From a virus: DNA of 32,850 nucleotides. Made by a program: the position numbers and the translations under genes. The stretch's first letter is position 1, and each line of letters starts with the position of its first letter. Shown in pieces: positions 22,677 to 29,295 of the stretch. The notes under the pieces were generated by a model that was given only the letters and a program-made list of their open reading frames with translations, was not told where the DNA came from and did no database searches. The DNA lies in the IMG/VR virus record IMGVR_UViG_3300031857_000797, positions 1 through 32,850 of that record; one strand, written 5' to 3'.

Positions 22677-22709
22677 CAAAGATAAGGTCGACTTGTACAC
22701 AATTCCAAA
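22677..22709 (-). promoter_or_regulatory. Host-type promoter for the leftward early operon
   Basis: On the minus strand TATCTTTG (22677-22684) matches the Bacteroidota -7 consensus TAnnTTTG exactly. A TTTG (22706-22709) lies 21 bases upstream, in the range described for the -33 element. Transcription would start near 22670 and run into the gene at 22637. A host-sigma-dependent early promoter at this place fits the layout. Confidence 0.65.
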
Positions 22710-22810
22710 TTTTTAGGCAACTATTTTTTAAGAAAGTTGCCGAAATCAGCGTATTTTACTGAAAATCAAGCATTTAGGTTTCAAAGATTTTTTGAAAATA
22801 GTATTTTGAT

Positions 22811-22825
22811 ACCTATTTAATAGGT
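22811..22825. promoter_or_regulatory. Perfect palindrome ACCTATT-T-AATAGGT (operator candidate)
   Basis: Seven base pairs are mirrored around a central T. It contains CCTATTTA, the same sequence as the late element variant, here in a palindrome. Together with the next dyad it forms four ATACC/GGTAT-type half sites within 40 bases. Confidence 0.5.
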
Positions 22826-22831
22826 ATGTAG

Positions 22832-22850
22832 TAGGGTATCTAATACCCTA
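22832..22850. promoter_or_regulatory. Inverted repeat TAGGGTAT-CTA-ATACCCTA (operator candidate)
   Basis: An eight-base inverted repeat with a three-base centre lies 6 bases after the first palindrome. Half sites share the GGTAT core with it. The pair looks like tandem operators for a dimeric regulator of the rightward early genes. No regulator gene was recognised for it. Confidence 0.5.
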
Positions 22851-22915
22851 TAAGCATAATAAGAATAAGAAGTATAATTAAAAGAAGAGGAAGAAGACAA
22901 GGACAAGGTACAAAT

Positions 22916-23437
22916 TTGGAAAGTAACATCGTTTATATTCGATTTGTGAACCGCACAGAAATCATAACGGAACTCTATCTGTCAAAGGACATCAACGAAG
23001 CTATCGGTAAGATGCAGCCCTACGAACTTCAAGGGGATTTATTGCAAGAAGTTTTTCTTGTGCTTTGCGAGATGGATGAGGAGCGTTTACTGAAGATGTA
23101 CAATGATGGCTACCTAAAGTATTTTGTAGTTCGTACTATTGTGAATATGGCTAAGAGCGACCGCAGTAACTTTGCTCGGACATTTAGAAAGGTTTACGAA
23201 GAGGTGGGGGATTTAGGATCAGTAGAGCCTTACGATGAGTCTATAACCGAGAAGCTGAATAAGTCGATGGAGATTCTGCATTGGTACGAAAAGGAAATCT
23301 TCAGGCTATTCTCGGAGACAGGTAATCTCCTACAGGTTTCAAGAGATACGAAGATTCCGTATAGGTCGCTTCTAAAAACCATTAAGAAAGTAAAGACTCT
23401 ACTCAAATACAAAATACGCAACTATGCACACGATTAG
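22916..23437 (+). CDS. Sigma-70-like (ECF-type) RNA polymerase sigma factor
   Basis: The frame starts with TTG at 22916 (173 aa); no ATG lies upstream before a stop. Residues about 38-90 (YELQGDLLQEVFLVLCEMDE, YFVVRTIVNMAKSDRSNFAR) resemble sigma region 2. Residues 118-165 (EILHWYEKEIFRLFSETGNL, then DTKIPYRSLLKTIKKVK) give the region 4 helix-turn-helix that contacts the -35 side. Small phage sigma-like proteins of this build direct host RNA polymerase to phage genes. Here it is the natural candidate to read the TCTATTTA elements of the late block. The gene opens the rightward operon after the operator-like repeats. Confidence 0.72.
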   Translation: MESNIVYIRFVNRTEIITELYLSKDINEAIGKMQPYELQGDLLQEVFLVLCEMDEERLLKMYNDGYLKYFVVRTIVNMAKSDRSNFARTFRKVYEEVGDLGSVEPYDESITEKLNKSMEILHWYEKEIFRLFSETGNLLQVSRDTKIPYRSLLKTIKKVKTLLKYKIRNYAHD

Positions 23438-23678
23438 TATAATCCTTGCTGCGAACCTATTTACGTTCTATGCGATTACTCAGTCTCGTTTGTTCGAGAA
23501 GTGGGGATTGAACTTCAAGCCGTTTACCTGTCCCTTGTGTTTAACCGCCTGGGTAGGTCTTGCTTTGTTCTTACTGCCTGACTTCGTTACCTACGGAACA
23601 TTGGCTATGTTTGGCTCTGGTGTATTCGCTCCGTACTTTAAGAACTTCCTAATCAACATCTATAACAAATTCAACTAA
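23424..23678 (+). CDS. Integral membrane protein with CPLC motif
   Basis: The 84-aa protein has about three hydrophobic segments (residues 3-18, 38-52, 56-75) and the sequence FTCPLCLTAWVGLALFLLPD between the first and second. Small phage membrane proteins with this CPLCL-W pattern are common in my experience of phages of Bacteroidota, with no known function. It overlaps the sigma-like gene by 14 bases, so it is co-expressed with it. Confidence 0.65.
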   Translation: MHTISIILAANLFTFYAITQSRLFEKWGLNFKPFTCPLCLTAWVGLALFLLPDFVTYGTLAMFGSGVFAPYFKNFLINIYNKFN

Positions 23679-23683
23679 AAGCT

Positions 23684-23896
23684 ATGAACAAAATGTTTGA
23701 AAAATTACAAGACAAATTTGATTTAGTAATTTCATTTATTATCCAATTTTCTATTGGTACTTTTTTTGTTTGGTTATTTCTTTTAGTTTGGTATATGATG
23801 CTCACATCAGTAGACTTGATAGAAGATAGGTTTCATCTGTTTGAAAATAATTGCGATACTAAAACAAGAATAATAACAGTACCAACTAAATTCTAA
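23684..23896 (+). CDS. Single-span membrane protein
   Basis: The 70-aa protein (MNKMFEKLQDKFDLVISFII) has a long hydrophobic region (about 14-44, including FSIGTFFVWLFLLVWYMMLT) and a polar end. Its codons are more A/T-rich than its neighbours, suggesting separate acquisition. No function can be assigned. Confidence 0.55.
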   Translation: MNKMFEKLQDKFDLVISFIIQFSIGTFFVWLFLLVWYMMLTSVDLIEDRFHLFENNCDTKTRIITVPTKF

Positions 23897-23902
23897 ATAC
23901 CA

Positions 23903-24199
23903 ATGACAAAGGCAGAGGTAGATTTTCTTATTCAGCATAAGTTAAACTTCGATTCAGTTAAACTCGGATTCACTCGGAACATTCCATTCGAGGTACTCGG
24001 AGAGTATGAGCAACTCTATCGGAAGTATTTAGATGCTCAGTTCATTCTTACTTATTGGTGCGGTGCGTGTGTCTTTGATATGCTTGAAAGACTGATTAGA
24101 TACTGCGAAAATCAAGAGGAGTACATTAACGCTGTCAATCCACAAACGTATGAACCTACAAAAGTGGAAGCTAAAAAGAGAGGGAGACCTAAGAAATGA
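23903..24199 (+). CDS. Small protein with AT-hook-like end
   Basis: The 98-aa protein (MTKAEVDFLIQHKLNFDSVK) is helical with LIRYCENQEEYINAV near the end, and stops with KKRGRPKK, which has the RGRP core of an AT-hook. That motif binds the minor groove of A/T-rich DNA. The same RPKK-type end is common in phage DNA-packaging small subunits too. Its stop overlaps the glycosyltransferase start (ATGA). Confidence 0.6.
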   Translation: MTKAEVDFLIQHKLNFDSVKLGFTRNIPFEVLGEYEQLYRKYLDAQFILTYWCGACVFDMLERLIRYCENQEEYINAVNPQTYEPTKVEAKKRGRPKK

Positions 24200-25203
24200 G
24201 AATACTCGTAATAACTCAGCAGAACTCAGGAGTAGGCTACCACAGGCTTATGCTTCCTATTCACTTTCTCCCGAAGGCTTATGCTTTGATAACTGACGTT
24301 CTAAGCGAAGAAACTCTAAAGGAAGGTTGGGATATTGTTTACATTAATCGATTTATTCCTGCTATTCATATCTCAGTCTTAGAAGATTTCAAAGAGCGGT
24401 ATGGATTTAAGTTAGTAATCGATATAGATGACTATTGGCATTTAGACCAATGGCACATACTAAAAGATGTTTACCCGACTCAGGCGGTTATCGACCATAT
24501 CAAAATAGCTGACCTGGTTACTACTACTACTGAAAGACTATGGAATGAGATAAGACTAATCAATTCAAACGTAGCAATAGTTCCAAACGCTTTACCATAC
24601 GGAGAGGATCAGTTTACCGATGTTGTAACAAATAGCGACAAAGTTCGTTTCATATATGCAGGTTCAATTACGCACGAGAAAGACCTTCAGCTACTCCAGA
24701 ACCCATTGAAGAAAGTAGCATCGGATTCCGTACTTAAATCGAAGGTTCACTTCCGTTTGTGTGGGTATGATAACCCTAATAGATACTCGGAAGCGGTATG
24801 GCATAAGATGATTCATTACTTTACTTGTGGGTTGAAGCTCGGAGATATTGAAAGGAATAAGAAAGTTACCGAGTATATGAACTTCTACAATAACGCAGAT
24901 GCTACGATAGTTCCTCTGGTTCATTCTAAGTTCAACTCGATGAAGAGTAACCTAAAAATCTTAGAAGCTGCTTGTAAGAAGATTCCTGTTATCGTATCTA
25001 ACGTACCTCCATACGATGATGCACCTCACGTTATCAAGATAGACAAACAAACCGAGTGGTATCCTGCGATTAAAAAAATCACCGAGGATGCTATTTATAG
25101 GAAAGAACTCGGAGAAGCTAATTACGAATGGTGTAACGAGAACTTCAATCTGCACAAAGTAAACATCCTTAGAAAACAATTATTTGAATCTATATGCCAA
25201 TAA
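24196..25203 (+). CDS. GT4-like glycosyltransferase
   Basis: The 335-aa protein has a Rossmann-type start with GVGYHRLMLP and a middle IDIDDYWHL segment. The C-terminal half is typical of family GT4: FIYAGSITHEKDLQLL, then ADATIVPLVHSKFNSMKSNL followed by KILEAACKKIPVIVSNVPPY, where the Lys/Glu pair and the following glycine-like turn bind the sugar nucleotide. It likely transfers a sugar from a nucleotide donor. Target unknown: DNA base, virion protein or host glycan. It begins a cassette with an acyltransferase and a second glycosyltransferase. Confidence 0.8.
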   Translation: MRILVITQQNSGVGYHRLMLPIHFLPKAYALITDVLSEETLKEGWDIVYINRFIPAIHISVLEDFKERYGFKLVIDIDDYWHLDQWHILKDVYPTQAVIDHIKIADLVTTTTERLWNEIRLINSNVAIVPNALPYGEDQFTDVVTNSDKVRFIYAGSITHEKDLQLLQNPLKKVASDSVLKSKVHFRLCGYDNPNRYSEAVWHKMIHYFTCGLKLGDIERNKKVTEYMNFYNNADATIVPLVHSKFNSMKSNLKILEAACKKIPVIVSNVPPYDDAPHVIKIDKQTEWYPAIKKITEDAIYRKELGEANYEWCNENFNLHKVNILRKQLFESICQ

Positions 25204-25394
25204 CTCAATGTAAAAACGGGAAGTGGAAGATAGGATCTGGAGAGTGTCAGTACGATACAAAAGAGAAGGCTATGGAAATATGGCAAGCAATTTTAGCATC
25301 TGGACAATATGGCAAAGTTAACAACACAAAAGGTAACCTTCGGGAAACGGAAGGGGGGGAAGGCTCAGAAGAGCAGAAACAAAAACAATCGTAA
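25194..25394 (+). CDS. Small protein with MPITxCxxGKW opening
   Basis: The 66-aa protein begins MPITQCKNGKWKIGSGECQY, with two Cys residues bracketing a GKWKIGSGE core, then a helix ending ILASGQYGK. I recognise the MPITxCxxGKxxWGxSGxCY style as a small family near phage structural genes, function unknown. After about residue 39 it overlaps the next small gene in another frame and becomes a Glu/Gln/Asn-rich tail. It overlaps the glycosyltransferase end by 10 bases. Confidence 0.6.
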   Translation: MPITQCKNGKWKIGSGECQYDTKEKAMEIWQAILASGQYGKVNNTKGNLRETEGGEGSEEQKQKQS

Positions 25395-25425
25395 AGAAAG
25401 AAACTATAGAGGTCAAGGCAGATGA
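25309..25425 (+). CDS. 38-aa highly basic protein
   Basis: A short gene begins MAKLTTQKVTFGKRKGGKAQ and ends with ERNYRGQGR. It overlaps the end of the previous gene in another frame by 86 bases, and its stop overlaps the next start through ATGA, which supports it being a real, coupled gene. The protein is almost entirely Lys/Arg/Asn/Gly. I recall short basic proteins of this style in phages of Bacteroidota. It may bind nucleic acid or ribosomal RNA, but there is no evidence for a specific role. Confidence 0.72.
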   Translation: MAKLTTQKVTFGKRKGGKAQKSRNKNNRKERNYRGQGR

Positions 25426-25910
25426 TACACGAATCAGCTTATATTCATCCTACTGCGGTAATCTACGATGGAGTAGTAATGGAAGAAGATGTTTACATTG
25501 GGCCGCTTTGTATTATTGGTGGGCCTGCTGAGTGGAAAGGTAAAGAGGATAACACAGGTAAAGTAATCATCAAGAAAGGAGCAAGGCTCACAGGATTAGT
25601 AACTGTAGATTCAGGAACGCATCAGAATACAACCATCGGAGAAAATTGTTACTTAATGAAACACTCTCACGTAGGACACGATGCGATAATTCAGGATGGA
25701 GTTACGATAAGCTGCGGTGCTAAAATCGGAGGGCATTCGATTATTCATCAAAATACTAACATAGGACTTAACGCAGTTATCCATCAGAAGGTAGTAGTAC
25801 CCGAAGGATGTATGATAGGTGCTTCCGCTTTCGTAGGTAAGAAATCAGAGTTACAACCATTTCATAAATACGCAGGAGTACCTGTAAAAGATTTAGGATG
25901 GAATCGATGA
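25422..25910 (+). CDS. LpxA-like left-handed beta-helix acyltransferase
   Basis: The 162-aa protein is built of hexapeptide repeats (IHPTAVIYDGVVMEEDVYIG, GATISCG-type coils) that form a left-handed beta helix. It contains LMKHSHVGHD, in which His83 and His86 match the two histidines of the LpxA active site motif HIAHD. It lacks the C-terminal helical domain of LpxA (262 aa in E. coli). It probably transfers an acyl group from CoA or acyl carrier protein to a sugar nucleotide. Together with the two flanking glycosyltransferases it suggests assembly of an acylated sugar. Confidence 0.8.
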   Translation: MIHESAYIHPTAVIYDGVVMEEDVYIGPLCIIGGPAEWKGKEDNTGKVIIKKGARLTGLVTVDSGTHQNTTIGENCYLMKHSHVGHDAIIQDGVTISCGAKIGGHSIIHQNTNIGLNAVIHQKVVVPEGCMIGASAFVGKKSELQPFHKYAGVPVKDLGWNR

Positions 25911-26545
25911 ATATAAACGTCATACTCTTAGACTACGATAGACACGACTTTACTCAGAGGGTAAAGGATGTGAACTTCAATAACGCAGGTTATCCTTTCG
26001 ACTTTACGATAGTCGATATGAAGGGAATCTCTAAAGCATTGAACCACGGAATCTTTCAATCGAGAACATACGATGCGGTAGTTACGATGGCTAACGATAT
26101 TTTGATGCCTAATAGTTGGCTCGAAAGAATGGTTCAAGCAATGATAACTATTCCTAATTCTGGAATGATAGGGATTCACACGGTCGAAAGTATCTCAGAG
26201 CCTACCACTATCAACGGACTCCAAGTACACATACAAGAAGCAGCCTTCGGGAATGTTCTTATACCGATGAAAGCCATCGATAAAATAGGCTACTTTAATG
26301 AAGCCTACGATCCATACGGAATGCAGGATAGAGATTACTCCTATCGGTTACAAATGACAGGACATCTGAACTACTATCTAAGCGGACTCCGAGCAGAACA
26401 TATCGGACACGATGTAGGACAAGATACTCCTTACCGAAAGATGAAGGATGAAGGACTAAGCAAGTGCGATTACCTATGGGCGAGAGAGACAGGTAAATAC
26501 CAAGAAGAAAATAACTACACTATCTATCAAACAGAATGGCTATGA
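25907..26545 (+). CDS. GT2-like glycosyltransferase
   Basis: The start is set at 25907, where ATGA overlaps the upstream stop, giving 212 aa (MNINVILLDYDRHDFTQRVK). The chain has the GT-A features DAVVTMANDILMPNSWLERM (metal and nucleotide site), IGYFNEAYDPYGMQDRDYSY (acceptor loop with acidic base) and a C-terminal TGHLNYYLSGLRAEHIGHD. Small GT2-like enzymes of this length occur in phages and in surface-polysaccharide loci. It is coupled on both sides by four-base overlaps to the acyltransferase and to the ParB-like gene. Confidence 0.8.
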   Translation: MNINVILLDYDRHDFTQRVKDVNFNNAGYPFDFTIVDMKGISKALNHGIFQSRTYDAVVTMANDILMPNSWLERMVQAMITIPNSGMIGIHTVESISEPTTINGLQVHIQEAAFGNVLIPMKAIDKIGYFNEAYDPYGMQDRDYSYRLQMTGHLNYYLSGLRAEHIGHDVGQDTPYRKMKDEGLSKCDYLWARETGKYQEENNYTIYQTEWL

Positions 26546-27075
26546 TAAAGCTACCAATCAATCAAGTAAAAGCGAACCCGAACAATCCGAGGATAATTAA
26601 GGATGATAAATTTAAGAAGCTCGTACAAAGCATTAAGGAGTTCCCTGAGATGCTTGAGCTTAGACCTATCGTAGTTAATGAGGATATGGTTGTACTCGGT
26701 GGGAATATGCGACTCAAAGCGTGTAAGGAAGCAGGACTCGATAAAGTACCTGTTATCAAAGCAAGTAACCTAACTGAAGAACAACAGAAGGAGTTTATCA
26801 TTAAGGATAACGTAGGCTTCGGAGAATGGGATTGGAATGACCTTGCGAATAATTGGGAGACAGAAAAGATACAAGAGTGGGGATTAGATATACCTGGCTT
26901 TGCTATCCCACCTTCAGAAGATGAGTTAATAGGAGAAGAAAAGAATAAGCCTCCTACTATGAAGATTACTTTTGAAGCTGTTGAAGATTTACAACAGGCT
27001 GAAATAGATATAAGAGAATTGATAGATAGAAAATATCCGAAAGCCTATTTTTCAGTTTCAGCAGGAGAGATATGA
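26542..27075 (+). CDS. ParB-like N-terminal domain protein
   Basis: The start is set at 26542 (MIKLPINQVKANPNNPRIIK), where ATGA overlaps the previous stop, giving 177 aa. It has the ParB/Srx-like nucleotide-binding fold: NPRI (box I-like), then RPIVVNEDMVVLGGNMRLKA, with GGNMRLKA resembling box II. The C-terminal half (EWDWNDLANNWETEKIQEWG) has the aromatic stretch often found after this domain in phage and methyltransferase-associated versions. In phages such proteins often accompany DNA modification enzymes, and here the next gene is Mom-like and coupled by a four-base overlap. Confidence 0.85.
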   Translation: MIKLPINQVKANPNNPRIIKDDKFKKLVQSIKEFPEMLELRPIVVNEDMVVLGGNMRLKACKEAGLDKVPVIKASNLTEEQQKEFIIKDNVGFGEWDWNDLANNWETEKIQEWGLDIPGFAIPPSEDELIGEEKNKPPTMKITFEAVEDLQQAEIDIRELIDRKYPKAYFSVSAGEI

Positions 27076-27668
27076 GATTAGAGAAAGCATCACATAAGGC
27101 AATAGTTTATGCTTGTATGAACTTTCATTATTCTAAAGCTATACCATCTACAAGAGCTAAACCATTAGGATATTCAGTATTTAATGATAAAAATGAATGG
27201 TGTGGAGTTATCATTTTTAGTGGAGGTGCATCAGCTAATATGGGTACACCTTATGGATTAAAATTTGGTCAATATGCAGAATTAGTTAGAATGGCATTGA
27301 ATGGTAAGCAAGAAAGCACTTCAAAAGCTATGAGTATAGCAATAAGGCTTTTAAGAAAATCCTGTCCATCAGTAAAATTACTGATAAGCTATGCTGATAA
27401 AGGTCAAGATCATTATGGTACAATTTATCAAGCAACAAATTGGTATTTTGTAGGTGAAAGCGAAAGCTCAGGAATTGATTATTATTTTAATGGTAAATGG
27501 AGGCACGATAGAACATTGAATGATTATGGTAGAGATTTTCTTATCAAATTGCCAAAGAGAAAAAGAAGCGGAAAATATAAATACATTTATCCATTAGATA
27601 AGAATTTGCTATCTATGTGTAATAAGTTAGCTAAGCCTTATCCAAAGAAACAAGCGGATATAGCATAA
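27072..27668 (+). CDS. Mom-like DNA modification protein
   Basis: The 198-aa protein has GNAT-type Mom features: CGVIIFSGGASANMG, a YAELVRMAL helix with Glu70 and Arg73, LLISYADKGQDHYGTIYQ (Ser106, Asp109), and ATNWYFVGESES. Mom of phage Mu converts adenine into a methylcarbamoyl form that resists restriction. I infer a similar base modification here. The gene is much more A/T-rich in codon use (gga, aaa, tta, ttt) than its neighbours, a sign of recent import. Its stop TAA lies inside the D arm of the tRNA that follows, so gene and tRNA overlap by 15 bases. Confidence 0.83.
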   Translation: MRLEKASHKAIVYACMNFHYSKAIPSTRAKPLGYSVFNDKNEWCGVIIFSGGASANMGTPYGLKFGQYAELVRMALNGKQESTSKAMSIAIRLLRKSCPSVKLLISYADKGQDHYGTIYQATNWYFVGESESSGIDYYFNGKWRHDRTLNDYGRDFLIKLPKRKRSGKYKYIYPLDKNLLSMCNKLAKPYPKKQADIA

Positions 27669-27725
27669 TGGTAATGCACTGACTTTCCAAGTCAGGGATG
27701 GCGGTTCGATTCCGACCTATCCGCT
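27654..27725 (+). tRNA. tRNA-Gly (anticodon TCC), overlapping the mom-like gene
   Basis: Acceptor GCGGATA (27654-27660) pairs with TATCCGC (27718-27724), and the discriminator is T27725. The D stem GCAT/ATGC encloses AATGGTA. The anticodon stem CTGAC/GTCAG encloses TTTCCAA, with anticodon TCC at 27686-27688. The T loop TTCGATT sits on stem GGCGG / CCG-A-CC with a bulged A at 27715. G1-C72, C2-G71, G3-C70, U73 and C35-C36 match glycine identity. CCA is not encoded (TCAA follows). The bulge is atypical, so function is likely but not certain. Confidence 0.8.
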
Positions 27726-27751
27726 CAATAATTTAGAAGGAATAAAGAGAA

Positions 27752-28114
27752 ATGGCAAACGAACAGAACTTAATACCTGCTAAGAAGGGAGAGGTAAGGA
27801 ATCCAAACGGAAGACCTAAGAAGTACGTAACGCTACTTAGGGAGCAGGGGTATAAGCTATCCGAGATTAACGATACTATCCAGACTATGCTTCAGATGGA
27901 CTTAGATGAACTAAAAGAAGTTTGGGATAATCCGAAGGCTACGATATTAGAAAAAACCATAGCCAACGCTATGAAGAAAAGCCTGGAGAAAGGTAGCCTG
28001 TATTCGGTTGAAACGCTCTTGACTCGAGTTTACGGAAAGCCAAAAGAAACGCAGCAGGTTAGTACAGACTCACGAATCGAGGTAGTATTCGTGAAGGGTA
28101 AAACAATTCTATGA
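27752..28114 (+). CDS. terS: Terminase small subunit
   Basis: The 120-aa protein (MANEQNLIPAKKGEVRNPNG) carries the KKGEVRNPNGRPKKY opening found in phage DNA-packaging small subunits, followed by a helical middle (LREQGYKLSEINDTIQTMLQ) and NAMKKSLEKGSLYSVETLLT, where the oligomer interface would lie. It binds the packaging site and feeds the large subunit, whose start overlaps its stop (ATGA). The 26-base gap from the tRNA has a short A/T leader. Confidence 0.8.
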   Translation: MANEQNLIPAKKGEVRNPNGRPKKYVTLLREQGYKLSEINDTIQTMLQMDLDELKEVWDNPKATILEKTIANAMKKSLEKGSLYSVETLLTRVYGKPKETQQVSTDSRIEVVFVKGKTIL

Positions 28115-29262
28115 GGCTTGAACTTCCGGAACCGCATATCAATCAGCAGAGAATTCTTGACAGCGAAGCAAGATTCAGGGTGGTTATGTGTGGTCGAAGA
28201 TTTGGGAAGTCAGAACTCAGCCAGATAGAAATAATCTCAAATGCTTTACTCGGTAAGTCAGTCGCTTATATTACGCCAACTTATCAGCTTGCTCGTGTGT
28301 TCTTCGAGAGGCTGATTCAAGCAGTACCATTCGAATCCAATAAGTCAGAGCTTACGATTAAGTTCCCGAACGGTGGCTCGGTGGATTTCTTTACAGGAGA
28401 GAGACTCGATAACCTGCGAGGTAGGAAGTTTCACCTCGTAGTAGTGGATGAGGCTTCGTTTATTCCGAACCTCGAAGATGGGTGGCTAAACTCTATTCGA
28501 CCTACCTTAACCGATTACAAAGGTCGAGCGATATTCCTATCGACTCCGAAGGGAAAGAACTTCTTCTACTCTTTGTTCTTGAAGGGAGGCGAACCTGATT
28601 GGGAGGCTTTCCGATTTACCACCTACGATAATCATTACATTGATAAGGGAGAGATAGATGATGCACGCACTCAACTTCCTGAGGTAGTATTCGAACAAGA
28701 GTATATGGCGAACCCTGCGGAGAACTCATCTAACCCTTTTGGGTCTGCTTACATTAAGCAATGTACTTTCCCGATATCTCCCGAACAACCGATAGTGTAC
28801 GGAGTGGACTTAGCGAAGGCGGTGGATTGGACTGTGATTATCGGACTCGATAGGAATGGATCGGTCTGTCACTTCGATAGATTCCAGAAAGATTGGAGAC
28901 AAACCAAGCAAACCATCCTAAGCCTAAATAAAGCCCCTATTTTGATAGATAGCACAGGGGTAGGTGATCCTATATTCGAGGATTTACAACGCGAAGGATT
29001 GGCTATAAATGGCTTCAAATTCAGTTCTACGAGTAAGCAGCAGTTAATGGAGGGATTATCCTCAGCGATTCAGCAAAGGAAGATAACTTACCCTGAGGGG
29101 AATATCGTAAACGAGTTAGAGGTATTCGAGTATCAGTACACCGCAACAGGAGTAAGGTATTCCGCTCCTCCTGGGTTTCACGATGACTGCGTTATGAGTC
29201 TCGCTCTTGCGTGGCATCACTATACTCGGAACTCAGGACAGGGTAGGTATAGTTTCCTATAA
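28111..29262 (+). CDS. terL: Terminase large subunit (ATPase-nuclease)
   Basis: The 383-aa protein has Walker A CGRRFGKS (27-34), Walker B LVVVDEA (109-115), the coupling motif FLSTPKG (142-148), and the RNase H-like nuclease acids Asp233 (VYGVDLA), Asp280 (ILIDSTGVGDP) and His357-Asp358-Asp359 (GFHDDCVMS). It powers DNA packaging and cuts the concatemer. At 383 residues it is on the short side for large terminases but complete. The circular map with no terminal repeat fits either headful packaging or cohesive ends; the cut site was not identified. Confidence 0.95.
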   Translation: MRLELPEPHINQQRILDSEARFRVVMCGRRFGKSELSQIEIISNALLGKSVAYITPTYQLARVFFERLIQAVPFESNKSELTIKFPNGGSVDFFTGERLDNLRGRKFHLVVVDEASFIPNLEDGWLNSIRPTLTDYKGRAIFLSTPKGKNFFYSLFLKGGEPDWEAFRFTTYDNHYIDKGEIDDARTQLPEVVFEQEYMANPAENSSNPFGSAYIKQCTFPISPEQPIVYGVDLAKAVDWTVIIGLDRNGSVCHFDRFQKDWRQTKQTILSLNKAPILIDSTGVGDPIFEDLQREGLAINGFKFSSTSKQQLMEGLSSAIQQRKITYPEGNIVNELEVFEYQYTATGVRYSAPPGFHDDCVMSLALAWHHYTRNSGQGRYSFL

Positions 29263-29282
29263 GGTACATAATTGCGTATTCT

Positions 29283-29290
29283 GCTATTTA
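29283..29290 (+). promoter_or_regulatory. GCTATTTA late element, 5 nt before the HNH gene
   Basis: GCTATTTA is a one-base variant of TCTATTTA and ends 5 nt before the ATG at 29296. It supports that ATG as the true start. Confidence 0.42.
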
Positions 29291-29295
29291 TGTAT

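Larger units (their letters stand above)
22638..22915. other. Divergent control region, possible origin
   Basis: This 278-base A/T-rich gap separates the leftward operon from the rightward sigma-like gene. It contains the host-type promoter, a GGCAACT / AGTTGCC dyad (22716-22722 and 22735-22741), two perfect inverted repeats near 22811-22850, a sequence TTGTACACA (22693-22701) that matches a DnaA box at seven of nine positions, and a purine-rich stretch (22861-22910) before the sigma gene. The mix suggests an origin and/or operator region. I see no gene in it. Confidence 0.55.

Noticed and set aside
22638-22700. Start of the leftward operon's first gene at 22700
   Set aside because: It would place the -7 promoter element TATCTTTG inside the coding sequence. 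The ATG at 22637 fits the promoter and leader.
22910-22919. TACAAATTTG before the sigma gene as a host -7 promoter element
   Set aside because: Spacing inside the element is two bases too long for TAnnTTTG and it abuts the start codon. The rightward early promoter remains unidentified.
23456-23463. CCTATTTA inside the CPLC membrane gene as a late element
   Set aside because: It encodes residues of that protein (NLFTF) and the following ATG is out of frame with any supported gene.
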